Of a stretch of DNA of 64,000 nt, positions 1-12,745 are shown in pieces (position 1 is the first letter of the stretch; the number at the start of each line of letters is the position of its first letter). Source of the stretch: Plazaster borealis (lineage: Eukaryota > Echinodermata > Asteroidea > Forcipulatida > Labidiasteridae). Below the pieces are notes generated by a model. It ran no database searches, was not told the DNA's origin, and saw only the letters and a program-made list of their open reading frames with translations. The stretch covers positions 9,697,273-9,761,272 of the forward strand of contig CM037467.1 of the NCBI GenBank assembly GCA_021014325.1, written 5' to 3'. The translations under genes and the position numbers were made by a program.

Positions 1-200
1 CACTGGGTTCTTTTACGTGCATTACACAACACACGGGACCTACGGCTTAACTTCCCATCCGAAGAATGAAGCATGTGGTTAAGTGTCTTGCTTAAGGACA
101 CAAGTGTCACGACTGGGATTCGAACCCACACTCTGCTGATCAGAAACGCCAGAGCTTGAGTTCGGTGTTCTTATCCGCTCGGCCACGACACGCCTAATGG
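1..200 (-). repeat. tRNA-Leu-like SINE, truncated by window edge
   Basis: Near-identical over about 190 bp to 17950-18160. On the minus strand the right part reads as a tRNA-Leu-like head (TGGCCGAGCGGATAAG, later GGGTTCGAATCCCAGTCGTG), giving recognisable A and B box regions of a Pol III promoter. The acceptor stem does not pair properly, so this is a SINE head and not a working tRNA. The left part is cut by the window. Confidence 0.8.
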
Positions 201-329
201 TGATCTCCTGTTTTTGTAGCCTGGGCGCGAAGTGATCTCTTGCTGTACTGCAGTTGAAGGTTTTAAGACTGTCTTCTGCTGATTGGTGCCCCCCAGACAA
301 ATATATTTAAAAGGGGGAGACCACCAGCA

Positions 330-440
330 ATAGGTTTAGATAGCCCAGTTGGTAGAGGACCGGCACGTGAATTCAGATGTCTCAGGTAAAAATCCCGCTC
401 TTGGCAACATTTCTTTGTTCACCCAAATTGTTTACTAAAT
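330..440 (+). repeat. degenerate tRNA-derived SINE fragment
   Basis: TAGCCCAGTTGGTAGAGGAC, then AAAATCCCGCTCTTGGCAAC and TTTCTTTGTTCACCC, matches the head and flank of the tRNA-derived SINE at 31910-32330 and 33490-33600. It is decayed and its T-arm is imperfect. Confidence 0.55.
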
Positions 441-1291
441 TCAGTTTAAACTAAATTAATTTTAGTTTAAACAGCACTGACATCTTGCCTGTTACACTGT
501 ACTTTTGTAAAAACAAAGTAAATAAAACCGTCGAGGTAAACAGAAATGTTTTTATTTGTGATAAAACTTAGAAACTAATTAAATTTATAACATTGTCAAC
601 AAATTATAAACCCATCTTTAGCCAGGGCAACAATTAATAAATCTGGTTAGCAGAAATGATCGCTTCAACAAAACTATCTGCTAATTTTGCAGGAAAGGAA
701 ACCAGTCAGGAGCAGTTCAAATAGCACATTCTTTTAGATTGTAAGCAAATTTCGGTGCTTAACAGCTTTATGAAGTTGGGCCCAGCTATGCCCATCCCTT
801 CTTCAGGAAATCAGACCTTTCAAAAGTTGAGTTCTCAATCCCAATAATAAATCAAAGGATCCACATTTTTTTATTACCTCGTATAATCAAATTATTTTAC
901 TTGACGCCAAGTCCCATTGCATGAGGCTTATCGAATATCAATCGTACAAATGTCAATGGCATTTGTACCAAGGTTTACTCAGACAGTTAATTAATTGTAA
1001 TTAAATGCCTTTGACATTTCCCCCTTGTATGCAGAAATCACACCGCTCTCCGAACATTGTTTATGTTGGTGGAGAAATATTGTAATCTCTACTGACGTTA
1101 TTTGTAATGAGATATTATCAAATTGTTCTTGTTCTTGGTATTGCCAATGTTTGCTCTGTGTCTCTGGATGTGTTCCAAGTTTGATGAGAAATGAAATTTG
1201 ACCACCCTTTCATAGACATGTCTGTGCAGAATTTCTGTTATCATGTAGTCTTGGCCCAAGACAAAATAATGTAGAGGCAGCATGATAACTA
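441..1291. other. intergenic AT-rich stretch, no gene seen
   Basis: No coding pattern is recognised. A short piece at about 743-785 (AGCAAATTTCGGTGCTTAAC followed by TGAAGTTGGGCCC) is a decayed end of the foldback MITE family found intact at 10374 and 20965. Confidence 0.5.
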
Positions 1292-1400
1292 ATCTTGGAC
1301 CAAGACGTCAGTGATCAATAGTGGATAGTGTACTGCGCTCGTTGTAAATCGTTATAGCGCGCCCACTTAAGGCAGGATTTAACCAACTTGACTGAGAGCT
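1292..1400 (+). repeat. diverged solo copy of the 140-bp TIR of the 3.5-kb element
   Basis: The stretch from CTTGGACCAAGACGTCAGTG through GGATAGTGTACTGCGCTCG, TTATAGCGCGCCCAC and CCAACTTGACTG matches the terminal inverted repeats at 24261-24401 and 27639-27777, with many substitutions. It has no visible partner within the left 20 kb, so it is a decayed solo end. Confidence 0.7.
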
Positions 1401-1714
1401 AGTCAAGTTGGTTTAAGAGAGCGTGCTAAAACGAACTCTGAACTCTGAACTGCTTCAAGAACTGCTTCTAAGAATGTCTCAGCTGAGACCCTTTTCGAAT
1501 CCCTGCACTTTTTAGGCCATTTATTTTCTTTCAGATAATTATGCATTGTAAATGGCCACACAGGACAAGTTGCAAGCGTTAACAGAGCTGCCAACTCTCC
1601 CTGATTCTGCAGAAAGTTCCCTGAAAATAAACCAATCATTCCAAGTTCTGAAGAACAAATTTGAAAATCTTCCTGATCCTGATTATGGAAACTTTTTCCC
1701 TATTATGTTGAATT

Positions 1715-1833
1715 AGCCTTTTTGAGATATGGTGGACACTAGGAGTGCACTGTAGGATTTGGGTGTATACAGACAAATTTACCCAAATCAAACAGTGTTA
1801 AAGTAATGGGTCCGCCATATCTAAAAATGGCTT
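1715..1833. mobile_element. short palindromic MITE, about 120 bp
   Basis: The ends are inverted copies: GAGATATGGTGGAC on the left and GTCCGCCATATCT on the right, outside a shared core GTGTATACAGACAAATTTAC. A second copy lies at 19197-19316. There is no coding capacity. Confidence 0.65.
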
Positions 1834-3401
1834 ATAATGTATTCAAAATATCTCCCTGATTGTTGTACTAAATATCTTCCTGATTGTTGGCAGCTCTGCT
1901 AACAGATGTTGGAAATAATTCATAAGGATGCACTTGGATATGGAACGTGCAGGTCTGGGATTTTTACTTCTATTGTCAAACCGAAGGGTCATGGTCAAAA
2001 GAGTGCAATGAAGTAAAAGTGTCCTTCAGATGAGTTTAATATGTTGTAACTAGAAAATCCTCAGTGTTGGGATGCTGGTAGTGTGATGGCTTCGTTTTCA
2101 TAAAATACTGGATTTTTATGGTTTTATAGATGACTGATTTTGAGGCATGTGAAAATTTTTAGTATTATGTCTTACCACTAGTATAATTTGTCAAGCATAG
2201 ATTGGTCTTTCTAAATGCCAGTTCAGTAACTGCAGTTACAAATAGGACCTATATATGTATTTTGTTTTGTCATTTAACGAGGATGTTGTCTATCTGGAGT
2301 GTTCTTTTCCCCAGAAATTATTTGCCTGACAATCCAACCAATCGTAAGAAACCGTTGACAAAAAGGGGGGGGGGGTGCTCGTTAAATATTGATATTGATT
2401 TTGTATTCATAGACCATACACGTATTTAATTTCAAATTCCTTGGAACCATTGGAAAACAAATCAGAGAAACCAACCTAATCAACGAGTCATTTGATTCAG
2501 AAATAGGTTGAAATATGATTGTATAAAACTTAAAAGTTTCGTGTGAACTCATCTGTTGATTTGCAATTAAATTAAAACTTCAATTTTTATTTCCATAACC
2601 CATCTGGATTGTTTTAGAATATGGATGTATTTACAGTTGCCTTAGCATATAGATGCCCGTTTATTTCCTTTGACGTCATGCCAATTTTTCTCTCAATCCA
2701 ACAAATTAATTTAATTTGATTGATGACTCAAGGGTCTTACAAACCCTCTTGACTGGCAAATTGACGTCAAAGCTGATTATTAAATACCTCATATTTTTTG
2801 CCTATGATGACTTCCCACATTGCATCTGAGGCTCTATTGACCTCTATGACCCTAATACAACACAACACCCACCCCCCCCCCCCCCACACACACCTTTAAA
2901 TAAACACAAAATCAGTTGTGCTTTTGGCAGTCCGGACAACCGGCCTTTACTTGTAAGGTTTCATCAATCCCACTTGGTCAAATAATCCAAAATAATTCCG
3001 CAGTGAACCTAAATTCCGCAAACAACTGCAGCGAACACAACATGTGGCCCTGGTACAAAAGACTTGAGCACACATTGGAGGACAAGAGATTCAATTGAAA
3101 TAGCATAGAGTGTAGGATTAAGGTCAATGTATGGTTTATAATAATGCCAAAGCAATATGGGACTTCAAATAGGTTTTCATTGTGTGAAGGGAAAGGGCAG
3201 ACTAATAACTGAGGTTAAATTTCCTTTTACTGTTGTGCAGGTGGCTTGAAAAGATGTTAGGATTTTAGCTTAGTTTTTTTATCAATAATTATCATATTAA
3301 GTTTATGGTGGAGATAGATACTTGTAGGCCTATCATTGGAAGTCTTTCGGGCATGTGTTAATTTCTAGGAAGAAATGTTGGCTCTGAAAAGGGCTGGGTT
3401 T
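1834..3401. other. non-coding stretch, no gene seen
   Basis: AT-rich sequence with a G run near 2365 and a C run near 2870-2885. Short open frames here have no recognisable domains or good splice context. No RNA gene was seen. Confidence 0.4.
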
Positions 3402-3535
3402 AATTTCATAAAGCTGCTTGCAGACAATAGTGCTAAAAGATCTACTACTTGCAAAAACAAGTAGGAAACCGGTCACAGATGGTACACACGGCATGCCATT
3501 TTGGCTGGTAACCTTATTCTGGTAAACACAGTTGT
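3402..3535 (+). repeat. decayed fragment of the foldback MITE family
   Basis: TTTAATTTCATAAAGCTGCT followed by GGCTGGTAACCTTATTCTGG matches the left half of the elements near 20394 and 52891. The right half is missing. Confidence 0.5.
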
Positions 3536-5088
3536 TTTGTGTGGATATTTGATTTATTTTCTTTATACACCCATGGATTATTTATACGTATCTGCATGAA
3601 AAACAATTCATTCAAGTTTAAGTTTCATCTCTGAAATAATATTGATTGATTTGAAAATATAAAACAAGAACAAGGATGTATAAATAAAACGAACCCTATG
3701 AATATTGATTGTATAGAAAGACACAATGAATTGGCACTATGAGTCACACCTATGCTGGTTGCTGGTAGAACAGGCTTTGCTTGCATTTATGCAAATCTTT
3801 AGATTGCATTGTCTGTCATCTTTAATGACTCAACCTATTTTTTGTCAAGTAATTAATTTGGCAGGAAGCTTGAGGGGGGTGATTGATAAATATGGTGGTA
3901 TCTTACATCCTGTACTGTATGGTTATTCAAACTGGTGCGTGATATTAGCAAAAACAAAAATGAGAAATGGATGACTAAAGGATTTAATCTGGTATTTTTT
4001 GGCAGGGAGTATCTTCTGTAGTTGAGTGTGTGATTTAGCCAAATTTGCAACTTATCAAATTGGCTCCTCCACTTTTATGATTTGGATCTCAAACCTGCAA
4101 TGCTGACAGATATTTTGAATGTTTTAAATGAATTTGGAAAAGTGATAATCTGTGTATGAGAGATCGAAAAAGACAGGGCGGTAATAGTGGTTTTAATGGT
4201 TAAGTTTTTTTACTTATGAATTGAAGGGGAAGTTGAGTAATGACTCCATTGGCTTAATTTCAACATATCAACCTGGGTCTTATGAAGGGAAGCAATATTG
4301 GTATAAAGTAAAGTAAATTTATGAGTAAAGCGAGACCTACATTGACCATATTCAACTGACGTCACCACCACTATAAATCTTGGTTGCGCCATTTTGGAAG
4401 TCAATTTCCCTGTGCGTTTCTGTGCATTGAGTATTTTAGGTGACGGCCAAATGTTTAGATGCTCACCATGTCTTTGCATGCAGTTCGACTCTAAAAATGG
4501 CAGAACATTCATTGGATGGACATCAGCAGTGGCATTGTTTGGTGGGGCAAGCTGGACAAAGACATAAGTAATTTGGGGGGCTATTTAATGTATCAAACCA
4601 TTCATTTGTGTATATAAAGGGGTTTAATATAAACCCATACAGGCAGAAAATTTTGCTTCGTCAGAAATATATTTCATTATTCACTCGGCTAAAGTTAGTA
4701 ATGGGCCTAAGTGTATGAGTGCAAGTTCTGACAGTGCTCAACTGAAGGAGCTATGCTTATAGGTCTAAGCTTAGGTTTTAAGGTGCTTAGGCCTAAGTGC
4801 TATATAGGCCTACTTGTACATTGTCAAATTATAAGATTTGCAGCTAACCTGTGTGTCTACTATATAGGCAAGATTTGTATACACTTGGGCCTATTAAAGT
4901 TTTATGGTGCAATGTTATATGAAATTGGACCAAGATGTTAGTTTAAAAAAAAAATTACTTTTGGCGATTACCTCTTGTGAGAACCCTGTAACATTAGTCC
5001 TTGCCAGGACCAGCGTCAACGTTTTACCAGCATGCTTCCCATTAAATCAGACATTTGAGGCATTTTGAAAGGTTTAAGACTCGGCGGC
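3536..5088. other. non-coding stretch, no gene seen
   Basis: No recognisable protein or RNA feature. Short open frames on both strands show no family motifs. A CRE-like TGACGTCA lies near 4357 without other promoter evidence. Confidence 0.4.
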
Positions 5089-5165
5089 GGTAGCGAGAAT
5101 TTGGCGCTGGCGAGAATTTGGCACTGGCGAGAATTTGACGATGGTAAGAATTTGACGCTGGTAGT
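5089..5165. repeat. short tandem repeat, about 18-bp unit, four copies
   Basis: Four successive copies of a GCGAGAATTTGGCGCTG-like unit with variations (GGCACTG, GACGATG, GACGCTG). It is more GC-rich than its surroundings. No open frame of note spans it. Confidence 0.7.
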
Positions 5166-8100
5166 GGCGTGTCCAACCTTCTGGTTTGAGACTCTGTCAT
5201 CAATTTGTATGTGTCCTGGCTGGATTTAAGTTGAAACAGATGTGATCAAGTGATTTTTTCATCAGGTCTTATGCTTACAAAGGGTGGGGAATTTTATGTG
5301 TGAAGCCAACTTGAGCTTCTGTTTGAATTTCAACCATATGGTCCTTTTTGAGCAATGCATAGCTACATGTATTTAATCTAATAATGTTACATGGTAACTT
5401 TCAATTCTGCTAAGCAACATTTTATGTGCTTAGCAATATGCTTGGTGCAGAACAGCGTTGTGAAGTTGAGCCAATATTCTGTTGGAATCAGGGAAAGAGT
5501 CCGTGCAAAATATAAACTTCTGTTTTTCAGAGAAACCGGATCTATAAATAGAACAAAATTTACCAGGAACAGATTTTTTTTTAACCAAAGGGAAAGGGAA
5601 TAAATAGCCACAGAGGACTTCCATGAACGATGCAAATACAGGTAAAATTTTACATCCCTAAAAATAGAACTGATGTCTCATGTGTGATGCAATATTCAAA
5701 CACGCCATGGGGATTTCCCTGTTGTGTTGATCAGAGAAAGTGGCACCATCTCTTCTGGGAATTTCTGTTTTCTTCAAGATTCTGGGTTTTGCCTTTTTAA
5801 TTGAGCATTTGTTTCTTTATATCCAAGCTTAAGGTACATGTATTCAATTTTACAAAATCAACCGTTTGATGCAATATCTCAGAATGTTTTGGGTTTTTTT
5901 AACAAATAAAATTGCCATTAATTTGTTGATCATCCTTTTCCTGTCAACAATTTTATAATTATAAAGCACTGAAAATTTTCAGACAAAATCAATGGTTTGA
6001 CTTATGAAAAATGTATTGATTTGGTGCATAAAAATGATCATGATTGTAAGCTACAAATTTCAATCTATTAGTTGATTAAAAAACACTCCACCTAGTTGTT
6101 GATTAAGCCCTTATATTTTTGATAGTTTATGAGACTGTCTGAAAAAGGTTTTAAATATTTAGACAACGTTTACGAATGAATAACCTCCGCCTGATATTAT
6201 TGGATTCAGCCTCTGTTATTATGATTGCATGTAGGGGAGTCCCATGATTCATGATTCATCATCAACTGTAATGAAACAACTGGGCATTGGGCGCAGACCT
6301 CGCTGCCGCCGAAAACACATGTCACAGCTTGTCCTGACCACTGGGTCGTGGTCTCACGCAGCACTTTCCCTTGGATAGAAACTGAGCAATTACCCACGGA
6401 TATTTGAGTTTCAATGTTATCATTAGCTCATTGTGGGATGTAATTTTCACTGGGAATTATTGCTTTTTTGATGGTTGACACTTGTAACAGTGCAGGGTTG
6501 TTTTTATAACGGAATATAATATCTGGTTTATAGAACGTTGTGGCATTTTCAAATGACTCAAGGGTGAAATTAGGGAGGGGGTGGGAATGTCACATTGTAT
6601 TTGCATTTTTGTTTGGGAGTGAATTTTTCCTTTTTACAACACTTCTAAAAGAGTATATGTCTGAGCTGAGTTTCAACTTGTAACAATTGTTTTTGTTAAT
6701 AAATACATCTTTGACACTACATATTCCACATTTCGCACCTCTTATAAAAGAAGACTTACAATAGTTAACAACCGCAAAAAAGAAATAACAAAGTTATTTG
6801 GTTTTTCCGTAATGGTTTCCCCCTTCAAAAATAGTCAATAGTTATTTGAGTCCCCTGGGATGTTTCCTGAGTTTTTTTTAACCAAAAACCAAATCAAAAC
6901 TTACAAATTACCAACTCTGTGGGAATTTTTTCACATCGGCCTCATTGCCAAACATCCAGCAAATGTGGGAATCACCCTGGAGCTACATATTACTCAGTAA
7001 CACCAATAAAAACCTGTCACGTCTTCTAAAAATATAGATTTTGCCTCAAGCGAGAAAAGGTCCACTCTACACATAATTTATGGAAAGTAAAAACCCAGAG
7101 GATCTTGGGGTTCAGGGGGCACCTGATATGTTTTTAGATGATGTCAACTTGAAACTCTCTCATATCAATCAACACAACAGTTGTGAAAAATAAAGCTACC
7201 CAATCTGTGTAGGTCATGAAGTCAGCATACAGGGAGACGGAATTCTGTAATTTGAGACTTTTTTCTTGTATGTAATTATTTTCCATCACATATTTTGAAA
7301 GAGCAAGGGTGGTGTTTGTTCCTTGATACAAGGAAACACAACCATAAAAAACAGAAACCAAGATAAATCAAAGTCAGAAGTTTCTCTTCATTTACAAAAT
7401 TTACACTTTTTGTTAAAACCAAGTGCAGTTTCAAGTAAATGGTGAAGTACAATTTTTCCATGAAAAGCTAAGTATTTAGGCCCTATATTTTTAGGTGCTA
7501 TTTATGAGTCTCTAAAAACCACTACTACAGTACCTCTTTGTATATCAATGAAGATTTATACATGTACCATCTATATTTTCACTTAAAATGTGCTGAACAA
7601 TTACCAACACTTTTTAATTTAAAGCCCATTTTTCTCTCATTTTTTTTTTCATCCAAAAAACTTACTTTGTGATCTTTTTGTTTAACAGTGTATTGTTAAT
7701 ACGGCAAGTGGTTGCCAATTGAATTTTTTTATAAGTAATTTACAAATGAATGAATTGAAGATATAGGCCTACAGAATAAACATGTTTGTGCATGATTTAC
7801 CGCAGACCATCATTTCACACTTTCCCATGTGTGAAATGTAACATGAACTGGAATCCAACAATAAATATTCCACCTTTATAATTCTCTGGATTAGTCTTCA
7901 ACCATGCAAAGAATGTGACACTACGGCATTCCATTACAATCCAAACACAATTTTGTTTTTGTTCAGAACTTCTCTCTGAAAGACCTCTACACAATAATGT
8001 TTGAACAGTCCCTTTTTCCAGGGGCTTAAATTTTTGGAATTATTTTTTTCTTCTTCTTTTCTTGCAAGCTCCAGATGTTCTTTTGTAATGAACAAGCCTT

Positions 8101-9116
8101 GGATATGGATCAACTTTCAAACGAATGAGCCTGGGTTGGTCATAAAGTTAAGTGGCGTTCATGGATTTTGAGTTGCATTGGTACAACATTTGTTTATGAC
8201 AGCGTATTATTTGATACTTTTGCTTGAAAGAGAAAAACCTTTTTCTTGTCATGTTGCCGCATGAGAAAACATACTAGATTTTACACCCTGAAAGTTTTAA
8301 AGTAGAATTAATTCTCCCGAAGACGATCAGAGCATCTGATTTAAATATCGAGTTGTTAGCATACACGTTAATTTCAGAACCACCACAACTCAAAGAGAGA
8401 TTTCAATTGTACTGTGTTACCACAAACCTTACAAGATGGTGTATGTATCTCCACCATGTGAATTTCATATCCTACTTTATTGTAGCTTTATGACATATTC
8501 ACTCTGTGTGGCATATTTTTGTGTGGGTGTGTTTTGGAAATGTTTGTTTTGCTTTCTTGGGGATGAGTTGGTTGGGGGTAATTTCTTGAAATCACTATTG
8601 ACAATTCACTCAAAATATGGGCTCAAAGGTGACCTTCACCCCCTCTGCTGTCCAGTGAAAACAACTATCTCTTGACAGAGCACTTTCACTGATGACAATG
8701 TCACGATCTACTGTGTAACAACCTGTTAATCTTTCACCCAGCAGACATCATCAAGTCATTAATAATCTTGTTCAAAGTGAAGTGCTTTGAAATCACTGTC
8801 TGACCAAAGTTCACATACTTCAGGTGCGGCTCCACCTAGTCTCCTTTCAAGTATAAAAAAGAAAAATAGTGTTTTTTTCTTCTTCTAATGCAAATCATGT
8901 TTACTTTTAGTCCAACCACTCCAAAGAAAGCTTCATCCGCTAAAAAATGCATCTATTTTTTGTTTGTTTTTGAAACCCTGACTACCGTCAGTCATTACTG
9001 GGATCTTTCAACACTCCAACAAAATCCAACACCATATGGGCATTCTGTCTTGTCATGGCAAATACTGCATTTTTCCTGTTCTGAATCAGAAAGATTTGGG
9101 TAAACTCCTGCTCTCC
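5166..9116. other. long AT-rich non-coding stretch
   Basis: About 4 kb with many short open frames on both strands, none with recognisable motifs or splice-framed continuity. It may contain intron of the minus-strand GTPase gene, whose downstream exons were not found here. No tRNA or other structured RNA was seen. Confidence 0.4.
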
Positions 9117-9408
9117 TGGGGCCAATTTCATAGCACTGCTTAATGGTAACCAAATTTTTGTGCTAACTATACAGAAAAATGTGCTTAAACATAAGCGTAT
9201 TTCACAGGTTAGCAAGAAAATTAGGCGGCAAGCTTGCACGTTCATTGTGGATTTGCATTTTTACATCATTCATTTTCAATACAGTAAGCATCAGACCGGA
9301 AGGTAAGCATGCCTTTTCGTGTGCTTACGGTTAGCAGCGCTATGAAATGGAAACTTGCACAGTAAGCACAAAATCAGCCGTTAAGCATCTCTATGAAATT
9401 GGACCCTG
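9117..9408. mobile_element. foldback MITE, long variant
   Basis: Starts GGGGCCAATTTCATAGCACT and ends with AAGCATCTCTATGAAATTGG followed by ACCC, an inverted repeat of the start. The same longer variant is at 20692-20964; both contain TTTCACAGGTTAGCAAGAAA. It is a non-autonomous terminal-inverted-repeat element. Confidence 0.75.
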
Positions 9409-10158
9409 ATGATTTTGGGGGGCGACTTTTGTAATCCTACGGATGTTTACAAGGAGCCTTCCTTACTCAACAAAATCCAACACCATGGTTCACGTAACTT
9501 ATCACCCAAGCTGTTGGACTCTGGTCATCATTTCAACAGGATTTGATGGCATTTTCAATGACTGGTTGTGTGAAAAAAAGTTGTTACAACTTGGGGATTC
9601 AATAAAATGTACTCGTCTTCCATAATAAATAAATCTCACAAGTATTTAGCCTTCAAGAAAAACTCTGCTAGGGTCGAAAACGTCAGACCACTAACTGTTT
9701 TTTTGCACAATTGAAAATCTTTCAGCACCAATGATTTTACAGTAAGCAAGTCACTCCCGGTAAATCGTCAAGAAATCCCATGGACAAAATAATTTTTGGG
9801 TCAACAGCATCTTTTATGAGAAGCCATATTAAATTCTTGGCTCAGCTGCCAACATTTGATAACATGCATAATATAGGGGAGAGACTTTGTACCTGTACCT
9901 TTCAACAACACCCACTGAGGTTTTGATTTGTTTCCCCTCATCGTCCAAGTAATACGAGAATGTGAAACTGAAAGTCTGTAACTACACACGAGTTGGTTTA
10001 TCATAGACATTTCGATTGGAGATCATTAAGTAATTGAGCTGTTTATAAAGTCAAATGCAGATTGCCAGCTTTTATTCTTGATCTTTAGTTGCTGCACCAC
10101 ATCTATACAGCCAGCTACAATCCCAGCCAAAATGTTTGGGACACTTTGACATTATAAG
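9409..10158. other. non-coding stretch with a short dispersed repeat
   Basis: No gene recognised. AAAATCCAACACCAT near 9470 recurs near 9020 and, as AATCCAACACCATATGG, near 39855. In two places it is followed by a GTTGGACTCTG motif, which suggests another small dispersed repeat. Confidence 0.4.
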
Positions 10159-10358
10159 TATAGACGATGTGACCTCTGTTTACATTTAAACCGCCCTCTG
10201 TTGGTCCAAGTCATGTTTCCACCGGGCAAGAAGACGCGTACTCATGGTAACATTGCGTGTCCTTTATAGCTGGCTGTCAGTACACAAAGGTTTTGCCCGG
10301 CGACATGCGCGCATCATGTTATGGTTTTTGAATGACGTCAGAGGTCACATCGTCTATA
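10159..10358. mobile_element. 200-bp MITE with perfect TIRs and TA target duplication
   Basis: The left end TATAGACGATGTGACCTCTG is the exact reverse complement of the right end ending at 10358. Reading the outermost TA as the target duplication gives 18-bp TIRs of TAGACGATGTGACCTCTG, which points to a Tc1/mariner-type origin. The family assignment rests only on the TA duplication. Confidence 0.75.
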
Positions 10359-10373
10359 CCCTCACTGTCTCCT

Positions 10374-10614
10374 GGGCCCAATTTCATAGAGCTGCTAAGC
10401 ACAACAATTTGCTTAGCATAAAATTTCTTCCTTGATCAAAACAGGATTACCAACCAAATTTCTATGTGTTGCATATTGCTTGTTACTGGTATTCAGCTGT
10501 TGTTTGCTTATTCTGAAAATCACGTGGAAATTTGGTTGGTAATCCTGTTTTTATCAAGGAAGAAATTTCATGCTAAGCAAATTGTTGTGCTTAGCAGCTC
10601 TATGAAATTGGGCC
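10374..10614. mobile_element. foldback MITE (CCCAATTTCATAGAGCTGCT family)
   Basis: GGGCCCAATTTCATAGAGCT at the left is mirrored by AGCTCTATGAAATTGGGCC at the right. The arms extend inward through TTGCTTAGCA and GGATTACCAACCAAATTT, so most of the element can fold on itself. Close relatives are at 20965-21205 and in each granulin repeat unit. Confidence 0.85.
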
Positions 10615-11402
10615 ATGCTCCTCACCAATGTTGTTACCAGGGGGCAGAGTCAACAATGAGAGCCAGCATTGACCAGGGAGTGAAATTTGGCCTGGATCGT
10701 AGATACATTTTCCCATTTTTGCTTAGGGGGCCAATTAGGAGGCGTAATTTTCAAACCAAGCAAGTTTTTGCTCTTAAGGGTATTTTGCCTTTTTATTTTT
10801 GTTGTTTTAAATATTGTGGTTCAACCATTCTTCTGTAAGTCCGAAAAAATTGTCTTCCCCTTTAATTTTGTTTTGTTTCTGAATTAATTTTTGGGAACAA
10901 ATCCTTTGTTTCAATTTTACTTACAAAAATTTACTATATAGATCTCCAGCTGACTTGACCACAGGGCAAACAATGCCAAAAATGTACACATATGGCCATG
11001 GGGTCTAGGGGTGGTTGGGGAGTCCACCAACACATGGGGCGTTAGTGCTGTATTTGTGTAAGGGTGACCAAATGACAATAAAAACATTCCATGGTAAGGG
11101 ATCAATGATTGCATTCCTCCTTAATGAACAACATAATGTTTTTTTTTTAAACAGAGCTCTGGGCAAAGTTATCCATGAGACTGAAATGAATATGAATTCT
11201 GACAGAATACTCAAATATCAATTAAAATTCTTTTACATTTTGGACCTGGTTCAGCTGGAGCAGTAGTAGAACACCTGGCGAATGTAGGCTGACAAATGAG
11301 GAATGGTCTCTATTTTCAAAGTTAATGAATTTACAGAGTTTGGGCAAACCTCAGGGGATTAAACTCATTATCACCCCCTCTTTTTTAGCTGAGTTAACTT
11401 AC
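10615..11402. other. non-coding stretch, probable intron of the GTPase gene
   Basis: Lies just downstream (minus sense) of GTPase exon 2, whose donor opens an intron at 11402. No further GTPase exon was recognised. Short open frames here have no family motifs. Confidence 0.4.
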
Positions 11403-11490
11403 CTGATGTGTCCCAGATAGTCAGATCTATTCTGTATTTGTTTATTTCCATTGTTGACGAGTAACTCTCAAAGGTGGTTGGAGTGTAGAT
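11403..11490 (-). CDS. Rnd-like Rho-family GTPase, exon 2 (effector loop to DTSG)
   Basis: On the minus strand, a pyrimidine-rich acceptor ending TCACAG precedes this 88-nt exon, and a strong donor GTAAGT follows it. It joins exon 1 in phase 0 and encodes IYTPTTFESYSS, TMEINKYRIDL and IWDTSG. This matches switch I (YVPTVFENY in Rho proteins) through the start of switch II. DTSG instead of DTAG is typical of Rnd1/2/3, the GTPase-deficient branch of the Rho family. The exon ends one base into the last Gly codon. Later exons with the NKxD and SAL motifs were not found in the window and should lie to its left. Confidence 0.85.
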
Positions 11491-12301
11491 CTGTGAGGAA
11501 AAAAACCCAATTGGATCACAAAAAAAGAAAACATTCTTTAAAAATGATTTAAAGTGTACAAGTTCAGGGCTCAAATTTAGGGGGAAAATTCTCAAGACTG
11601 CAGGGCTTGCAGGTTAACATTTTTACTGGACCGGAATTTATTTTACAAGACTGGTCCGTAATGAAAAAGAACTTTCTACACAGTTTAACATATGTACATA
11701 TCTGAACAAGCACGAAGAGATTATCTCATTTGTCTTATACTCAACACAATTGAAAGACATTATTGACCCTCATTTTCTGTTTTTAATTACATTAGTGAGG
11801 TACTTTTTAGTCAATTGGAAAACACAAGACCGCTGGGCTTGTCTGAGGCTAAAATCACTGGCCTCAGGCCTGCGGTCCCGTGTTAATTTTGAGCCCTGAA
11901 GTTGTGCAAGTTCTGAAAAGAACTTAATGAGCGGAAAAAAAGTTAGTAGGACAACTTGTCTTGACCAAAAACCAGTTAAAAACATCATGCTCTAACCCAT
12001 ATGCTAAGCAAGATTTATTAGTGCTAAGAGCACCTTATGAAATTAAGCATATCATATGATTTCTGTTGCATTTAGATCATATTATGCATACGTAAAAGCC
12101 TTGGGGCTTCCACAACCCACATGACACAGTTTTCTGGTTACTAGCCACTTTGGTGTCTGGGTTGGGATGTTCTGACATCTTTGTTTTTTGTCACTCACAT
12201 TTTAAGGAAAATTTGCAGTTTTTACACCCTTTTTTCATAGTCTGATTCAAATTCTCGGCTCAAAATAATTGAGCTGCGTAAACATAAAAAACTAGCTAAG
12301 C

Positions 12302-12303
<2 letters not shown>

Positions 12304-12332
<29 letters not shown>

Positions 12333-12346
12333 TGAATGAATAAATA
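12304..12346. repeat. AAAT microsatellite
   Basis: About ten near-perfect AAAT units directly left of the LINE tail, with a few AATG variants at the end. Confidence 0.85.
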
Positions 12347-12365
12347 CAAATTCACAAACAAACCA

Positions 12366-12745
12366 TCAACTACTAGTTGTTTTTTCTTTGGTTTTTGCAA
12401 TTACACCAATGATTACATCAAGGAATCTTCGATCAAGTTCCATGCTTCTCCTCGTTGAACCCAAGTCTCGACACTCATGGGGTGACAGGTCTTTTTCTTC
12501 AGCTGCGCCACGCATCTGGAACTCTCTACCGCTTAATCTTAGATCTTGTCTTTGTACCACAAAATTCAAATCTCTTCTCAAAACTTATCTTATGTCACAG
12601 GTTTTAGGACTAATTTTGTTGTGTCTGTTTTGTCTTTGTTTTGTTTTGTTTTGTTTTTTTGTTTTTTACTGCGCCTTGAACACCCAGCAGGGTGGATATG
12701 TGCGCATTACAAGTCTTATTATTATTATTATTATTATTATGTGTA
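12366..12745 (+). mobile_element. 3' end of a CR1/L2-like LINE
   Basis: The plus-strand reading frame includes HSWGDRSFSSAAPRIWNSLP followed by LNLRSCL, KFKSLLKTYL. This is the usual C-terminus of reverse transcriptases in CR1/L2/jockey-like LINEs (AAPxLWNSLP ... FKxxLKTxLF). After the stop comes a GC-richer 3' UTR (GCGCCTTGAACACCCAGCAG) and an ATT microsatellite at about 12716-12740, a common tail for these elements. It is 5'-truncated and lies inside a GTPase intron. Confidence 0.75.

Noticed and set aside
10464..10838. 124-codon plus-strand frame
   Set aside because: Its first half is the foldback MITE, and the same peptide recurs in other MITE copies.
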